A DNA stretch of 64,000 nucleotides, taken from positions 62,001-126,000 of the forward strand of contig JASAOM010001116.1 in assembly GCA_030849085.1 (NCBI GenBank), written 5' to 3'. The DNA comes from Borovskyia barvae (taxonomy: Eukaryota > Euglenozoa > Kinetoplastea > Trypanosomatida > Trypanosomatidae). Numbering within the stretch: position 1 is the stretch's first letter; every line of letters starts with the position of its first letter. Position numbers and translations under genes: made by a program. The notes under the pieces are model-generated. The model worked only from the letters and a program-made list of their open reading frames with translations, was not told where the DNA came from and made no database searches. Shown piece after piece: positions 59,079 to 64,000 of the stretch.

Positions 59079-61149
59079 CTGCAGGTCTGTGCATATACGC
59101 ACCTCAGTACGTAACAGCTCGCTCTACCGAAGGAGAGAATGAGAGAGAGGAATGGGAAAGGTCGAGGATCAATGCGAGAGTCGAAATAGAAAAGAAAAGA
59201 GAGGACGTGATCTGATGAAATGAAAGTAAAGAGGAAAGGGAGAAGAAACAACACGACGGCGATCTGCTGTGACTTCGGTAAGTGCGTTTGTGGGTGTCAG
59301 AGGGGAGGGGGGGAGGGGGGAGTGCGGGGCGAGCGCCACCCTGTAAGTGAATAGAAAGAGGAGCTGAACGAACAAAACTAGGGGGAGAAAAGAACAAAGC
59401 GGTGTGGTAGCTCTTTTTCGACAGGGAAAGAAAGAATAGCCTGTCACTGCAGCGCACCGGCACGACGACGACGCCTTTCCTTGAACGTAAAGCGACACTC
59501 CCTGACGCACGTCCATCCCACACACACGCTTGTGTGTGCGTGTGTATGTTCAGGGGTGTGTCGTAGTGATGGAGGGATGGGAACCTCGTGAGTGGGCTGG
59601 GCTACGGTCCGGGAGAAAAGAGAACAGGGAAAAGGGGGGGGAAGAAGAGAGGAGGGTTAGACGCGTGCGATCGTATCCCTTATCGATGGATATCGACTAC
59701 CAAAGAACCTGATAGAGAGATAGATACATAGATATCCCTCTTTCTCGCTGACTCAAAACATGTGTATGCATCACTGATGTCGGAGCGCGAAGAGGGAAGC
59801 TAAAAAGCGCTCGCCACTGCCTTGCAGAGAGGCGGAAGCCGCATCGGTAGCAACAGGTGGGGCCATCCGCAACTGGGCAACGCGCATGGCTACGGAGATG
59901 TGCAACGTTGCGAGACTCCAAACCTAGAGAGTCCATTGGGAGACACGTAAGTATGTGTACAGCTATATGCGCATGTGTATGTGTGTTGCTGTTATGTATC
60001 GGTGTCCGCACGCCTTACTCAGAAAGAACCTCCACCACACTTCTGTGCACTGAGTAGGATCCATCTCTGCAGCATCATCACGCGTCTTCCAAATCTACAC
60101 GCTTGCGCTGCGTTCCTTCACTTCCCTTCACCTCCGTCGTTGTGTCTGTGCCCTTCTTCGCGTTCTTCTCTACAAGCAATCCCCCTGCTGCTGGTGTGTA
60201 CCGTCATCTGAGGAAGAGGGTGGAAAAGAAAAAAGAAATTTCAAGACGAAGACGAAGAGAGCGATACAACGCGCCGCAACAACCCCCAACAGATTTGCTT
60301 TCCATGTTAGTCCGAGCGTGAAAGGGATCCAAGAAAAGAAAGAGGGAGGAAAGCACAAACGGTTGAGAGCCGGAGACCTGAGAGGTGGTACGATATAGAG
60401 AGAAAGGGGAGGGTGCGCATTTTTGTCCAGGAGTGTCTGTGAAGCGCAGGTTAAGACGGAGACACCATCCTCCAGCTCTGTCACGACGTGAATAAAAGCT
60501 GTGGAAGTCAGCACCGCAGCAGACGAGCGGATGCACAGAGGTGGGGCAGCACGTTTCTCCCATTGGAGGCAGGGCAGGCGCTGCAAGGGAAACGGCGGCA
60601 CAGAGAAAGGGCAGAGAGATGAAAAACGCTTCGGCCCCAAACACACATCAACACAGACGCAGCACAGACGCAACAGAGATACTGTTCCATTCCTCACATC
60701 CGGTGACGCACATGCGCGCCTGCCCTCCCCTCGACCTTTATAGGAGCGCCGTTCTCCGTATCGTCGAACTTCGAAGGGCAGGGAAGAAGGACAGCGAGGT
60801 GTTGGGGTAGTGCTGCGTGTATGTCGATGGCGATGTCGATGCGTGCTCCCGTGTGCCATAGGTGCACATGCGCAGCTCCCGACGAACACGCAAAAGAGAC
60901 CCCACAAAACCCAAGAGGATGCTTATTGAAGGGGGCTGCACGATGCTTTCGCCACCGCCACCACCGTCTCTAACTTTCTGTCCATCCCTCCTCTCTCCTT
61001 TCCTCCGTGCATGATCTCTTCTGTCTATCTTTCTAAGATGGAAAGTGGGCATCTATCTCTCTTGTCTTCTGCCTGCACTACATATATATATATATATATC
61101 TTCTCTTTCCTCATCTGCATCAGCATCTCGGGGGGTTCTTCGGTATGCA

Positions 61150-61623
61150 CTACTTCAAGTATTCCTCTTCAAGCAGAGGTTGATCTCGTCCGTCGACGAA
61201 GGCGAGGGATTCGCCTGACCATTCATCGGCCTCCCCTTCCCCCTTGAAGTCATCGAATACATGCGCATCGTACGGCGTGTCTGCATCGTCGTTGGAGTCC
61301 CAGTAAAAGTGTGTGAGACGATCCGCATCCACGTCCTGAACATCAAAGAATGTGTTGGCGGTGTCGGGGGCGTTGCTGTCGTGGGGGTTGCGGCCCGTAG
61401 CATAGCCGCGACAGCACATCAATAAGGATACCCCACGATCGGGGAGCGCCTCAGAGGAGGAAGCTGGGGGAGAGAGGATCGGTCTCGCAACCGCCCGGCA
61501 CGCTGCTCGCGGCACGCCGCTGTGAAAGTAGCTCAAATTCGTCTGGTGCAGTGCAGCAGTGCCACAGCGTACCCGCCACGACGTGCGGGACCACAACGAA
61601 GTGCACAATGGGATGCGCAGCAT
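61150..61623 (-). CDS. Small acidic protein with mitochondrial-type presequence
   Basis: A 157-residue protein starting at the ATG at 61623; an earlier in-frame TTG is rejected. Residues 1-75 are basic, with Arg, Ser, Ala and Cys (MLRIPLCTSLWSRTSWRVR...), and carry a possible cleavage site after RGYA near 75. The rest is markedly acidic and aromatic, with segments FFDVQDVDADRLTHFYWDSN and HVFDDFKGEGEADEWSGES, and ends LLEEEYLK. No membrane span and no zinc motif. The basic-leader/acidic-body pattern is typical of imported kinetoplastid mitochondrial proteins, such as small subunits of ribosomes or RNA-processing assemblies. No family can be named. A pyrimidine tract with AG 20 nt upstream supports the start. 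Confidence 0.75.
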   Translation of the reverse strand: MLRIPLCTSLWSRTSWRVRCGTAALHQTNLSYFHSGVPRAACRAVARPILSPPASSSEALPDRGVSLLMCCRGYATGRNPHDSNAPDTANTFFDVQDVDADRLTHFYWDSNDDADTPYDAHVFDDFKGEGEADEWSGESLAFVDGRDQPLLEEEYLK

Positions 61624-62938
61624 TCGCGAACTCAAGCGTCACTCTATGAAGAGAGGGTAGGGGGGCTAGATGAAGCTTATGTGTGTGCGTGTGTGTGTGA
61701 AAGAGAGAGAATGTGTGGAAGGAAGAAGTAGGAAATGTTGCAGAAGGGAGCGGGAGGCGCACACCCTGCGGAGCACATGCACACACCTACATACACCTGC
61801 ACTGAATGCAGGGAGGCTAGGCAGCAGAGGGGATGCTGTATGAACTGCCATTTCCTTCAAGTTGCCTTCTCGTGTGGTGATGCGCACGAGTGGCGGTGGA
61901 TAATGGAAGGCGGAGAGGGTGCCACGTCCTACTCGTGTACAGGGGAGGCTCCCAGGGAGCGGATAGAGTTTTGGCGCTTCGATAGCTACAACGTCGAGCG
62001 AGGGGAAGAGTAGGGTGCTGCCTATACCCCGCGGCGTATACCTCCGCACCACAGAGTGACGAAGCAGAAGAACGTGCATATCTCGTATTTGAATAAACAG
62101 TAGGAGAAATTTTTCTATCGCGGGGGCATCAGAGGTGACCAGCGATGTATGTGGGGTGCACGCTCTGGAAAAGGGGGGGCGAGTGAAGAAGAAGGAAAGA
62201 AAGCTGAAGGGGGGTGGAAGATCACTTGCATAGCTCCCTCTCCAGAACAAGTAAAAGGAAAAAGGGGAAGCGGAGAGAGCAGCGTAGGTGAAGGTGGACA
62301 GCGGCCAGCAGCCGTGGAGGAGAAGTATCTTTTCAATTTAGTCGATCTTTCTTCTTCTGGGTTCGTCCCACGTTTTGCGGGAGGAGCAGCGGCATAAGCC
62401 CGTCGGCGAAGGCGTTGAGGGAAAGCCCCCGTGAGAGAAGCTTGTCAAGGGTCCCCGGCACGCAGACGAACCAAAGTGCTAGAGCCGTCTCCTCTTCGCC
62501 TCACCGTCGCCAACAATACCCACAGCACCCCTCATCCAGCTCGGCCACTCTACTCAGCCACCGTAAGGCGCGCACACCGATCGCCTCCGCGAGATGCTAC
62601 GGGTCGCAGGGGATCGAAGCTTGCAACAACGTCAGTCCACCCCATAAGGGGGTGGTGTGGCTTTGGCGGGAGGAAACGGTGGTCGAAGAGTCGCAGGAGA
62701 AATTGAGGCACGTTGGCTCGAGATGCGAGCACCTCAGCCGCAAACCTTCGATGCAGAAGGGAGGGCTAGCACATCCCTCCTTCTCTCTCGCCCACGACCC
62801 AAACGACGTCCCCCCGCCCCCCGCACAGGAGACGACATGCATAACACGAAAACTAATCGGAAGCCCCATCGAAAGGGGAAAACCTGAGAAGAGGGCACGG
62901 GTCTCTCTCACACGCACATACACACACGGTCCCTCGTA
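61624..62938. other. Intergenic region between the edge gene and the acidic protein gene
   Basis: About 1.3 kb without a supported gene. It has a CA/GT repeat at 61680-61700 next to a GA run (61701-61710), and purine-rich + strand at 62160-62290. Nothing else recognisable. Confidence 0.5.
61644..61666 (-). promoter_or_regulatory. Predicted trans-splicing acceptor (157-residue acidic protein)
   Basis: A C/T tract (61650-61665) is followed by CATAG with the AG at 61645-61644, about 20 nt before the ATG at 61623. Confidence 0.45.
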
Positions 62939-64000
62939 TCAAGCATCGTCGTCGCTGCTACTGCTGTCGAAGAGTCTGGGCTTGCGCTGCTTACTCGTCG
63001 CTGATGCATGGTGAGTGAGCCGGGATGCCAGACGGGTTTCGGTATGGGGTGGATGCTGTTGTGAAGTACTGCCGCCTGTGTCCTTCCCGTGTTCCCCCTT
63101 GCCGGTGCCGCTGCCGGAGGAGTTGCCGTCGAAGGAGTCGGTGGAGGATCGGTGAGGACGCGATGACCTCTCCACCTCGCCTCCCTCTTGCGTTGCTACG
63201 GTGTCCGTGATATCGTCGGGAGCGTCCGTGGAGGAAGAGGAGGTTCGACGCATGGGAGCGACGGGGTGGGCAGCGTCACCCGCCTCCTGCGGCAAGGAGG
63301 GAAGGCTGTCAGCATTGCTGTTTGTAGAGTGACGCGCACCGAGCGTCGAACTCGTGGGAAGAGATGTGGACGGCCGATCCAGTGGTGGAGACTCCCGTGC
63401 TGTATTCGCGAGAGGCGAGATGCCTGCCACGCTGCTGCCTCTCTCTTCTCCTGGAGGTGCCACAACCTCGTCTGAGGGAGGTATGGGCGGCGGCTCAGTG
63501 GAGAACATGAAAGGGTCGACGGAGCTTGTCTCTTTATCGTCCCCCACGGCCCCCTCACCGAGACCGTGGAAGGCGAGGACGTCTCTCGCCACCCGCGGCG
63601 GGTCGGCGAAGCCGAAAGCAGGAGCGTCCGCCGTAGTGGCCATATCAAGGGAGGGCGCACCGCTGGTGAACACCGGCGAAGTGTGCCCTCCACCGAAAGT
63701 AGCTGCTTGATAGTTCTCGTGCATCCCAGAGGTAGAGTCCATCGGCGAGGAGGTGAACTCCTGGGCTGCAGGCACGGCACCTATAGAAAGGGCTGCTGCC
63801 TCCAATCCCTGAGGAGTGGAGAGTGTTCTCGCTGCCTCGTGAAGCTCTTCCTCTCGAACTGGTTGCAGCAGCTCTGTCGGTGTAGCCTCAGCACGACTAT
63901 CGTGCGCAGGGTTCAAGGAAGTGGCCGCAGCAGCAGCAAGGAAGCGGTCGAACTCACTTACCGCACTCGACACAACTTGTTGCCGGTGTTCGGTTTCGTG
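62939..64000 (-). CDS. Hypothetical low-complexity protein, 5'-truncated at the window edge
   Basis: The frame is open from the right edge (64000) to the stop at 62939, giving 353 residues of a longer protein; there is no ATG near the edge that must be the start, so it is treated as partial. The visible part is Ser/Thr/Ala/Pro/Glu-rich and probably disordered, with short hydrophobic islands such as FDRFLAAAAA and DVLAFHGLGEG. It ends with a basic then acidic tail (KQRKPRLFDSSSSDDDA) containing casein-kinase-2-type Ser-Asp sites. No domain can be assigned; any folded domain would lie in the missing N-terminal part. It is the most upstream gene of the unit within the window. Confidence 0.75.
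   Translation of the reverse strand, partial: HETEHRQQVVSSAVSEFDRFLAAAAATSLNPAHDSRAEATPTELLQPVREEELHEAARTLSTPQGLEAAALSIGAVPAAQEFTSSPMDSTSGMHENYQAATFGGGHTSPVFTSGAPSLDMATTADAPAFGFADPPRVARDVLAFHGLGEGAVGDDKETSSVDPFMFSTEPPPIPPSDEVVAPPGEERGSSVAGISPLANTARESPPLDRPSTSLPTSSTLGARHSTNSNADSLPSLPQEAGDAAHPVAPMRRTSSSSTDAPDDITDTVATQEGGEVERSSRPHRSSTDSFDGNSSGSGTGKGEHGKDTGGSTSQQHPPHTETRLASRLTHHASATSKQRKPRLFDSSSSDDDA

Larger units (their letters stand above)
58503..61149. other. Longest intergenic region of the window
   Basis: About 2.65 kb without a supported gene. Contents are a pyrimidine tract on the + strand with about 15 TC units (59042-59071), purine-rich + strand at 58800-58990 and 59590-59660, a CA/GT-rich spot at 59518-59550, and a TA repeat at 61082-61099 just after the next stop. 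Minus-strand frames (such as 60170-60907 and 59104-59523) read as Ser/Leu/Phe/Pro-rich low-complexity sequence and are not called. A non-coding RNA or a missed small gene could be hidden here, but I see no positive sign. Confidence 0.5.

Noticed and set aside
60170-60907. 245-codon minus-strand frame in the largest intergenic region
   Set aside because: Low-complexity, Cys/Ser/Phe-rich, with CA repeats read as His-Arg; no domain and no convincing acceptor.

Overview
The window looks like nuclear chromosomal DNA of a trypanosomatid, most likely of the Leishmania group (Leishmaniinae). Every convincing gene lies on the minus strand. The genes are intronless and separated by roughly 0.8-2.7 kb. 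Before most ATGs the coding strand shows a pyrimidine tract followed by an AG, which is how trans-splicing acceptors look. Intergenic DNA is rich in TA, CA/GT and GA/CT simple repeats. The enzymes are typical of kinetoplastids: a glycosomal ether-lipid synthase with a PTS1, a mitochondrial-type lysyl-tRNA synthetase, ATG4 and PAN2. From memory, and unchecked, ADS and ATG4.1 lie near each other on Leishmania major chromosome 30 with about the same number of genes between them, so this is probably the syntenic interval. The whole window reads as part of one polycistronic transcription unit running right to left, with no strand switch.

In transcription order (64000 to 1): the 3' end of a low-complexity protein cut by the window edge (62939-64000); a small acidic, probably mitochondrial protein (61150-61623); a 1595-residue type I membrane protein (53715-58502); a LIM-like zinc protein with an organellar N-terminus (51387-52001); ATG4 (48151-49374); an eight-finger C2H2 protein (44839-47193); PAN2 deadenylase (39768-43154); an unrecognised 589-residue protein (36602-38371); a divergent mitochondrial carrier (33697-34758); a VHS/ENTH-like plus RanBP2-zinc-finger protein (30618-31856); a probable 157-residue hypothetical (28153-28626); DIM1/KsgA rRNA dimethylase (26215-27345); a 116-residue membrane protein (24925-25275); a 549-residue protein with a SAM-like tail (21679-23328); a beta-hydroxyacid dehydrogenase (19717-20625); a SET-domain methyltransferase (16188-18149); a tail-anchored LRR protein (13673-14752); a Yip1-family Golgi/ER protein (11128-12192); mitochondrial LysRS (7506-9617); ADS (4465-6345); and an LRR protein (1076-2356).

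The neighbours do not form a pathway. They are unrelated housekeeping genes sharing a transcription unit, as is usual in kinetoplastids, so control is expected to be post-transcriptional. Several products look mitochondrial by their N-termini (LysRS, the 549-, 116-, 204- and 157-residue proteins, possibly the C2H2 protein).

I chose starts as the first in-frame ATG. For several genes the reading frame is open upstream but only through non-ATG codons, and for ATG4 the predicted splice acceptor lies just upstream of the chosen ATG. There is one assembly gap of 91 N at 9872-9962, flanked by poly-G. I found no RNA genes, CRISPR arrays, recognisable transposons or prokaryotic-type elements. I did not find a clearly new biological system; the most interesting items are unusual domain combinations and short motifs in otherwise ordinary genes.
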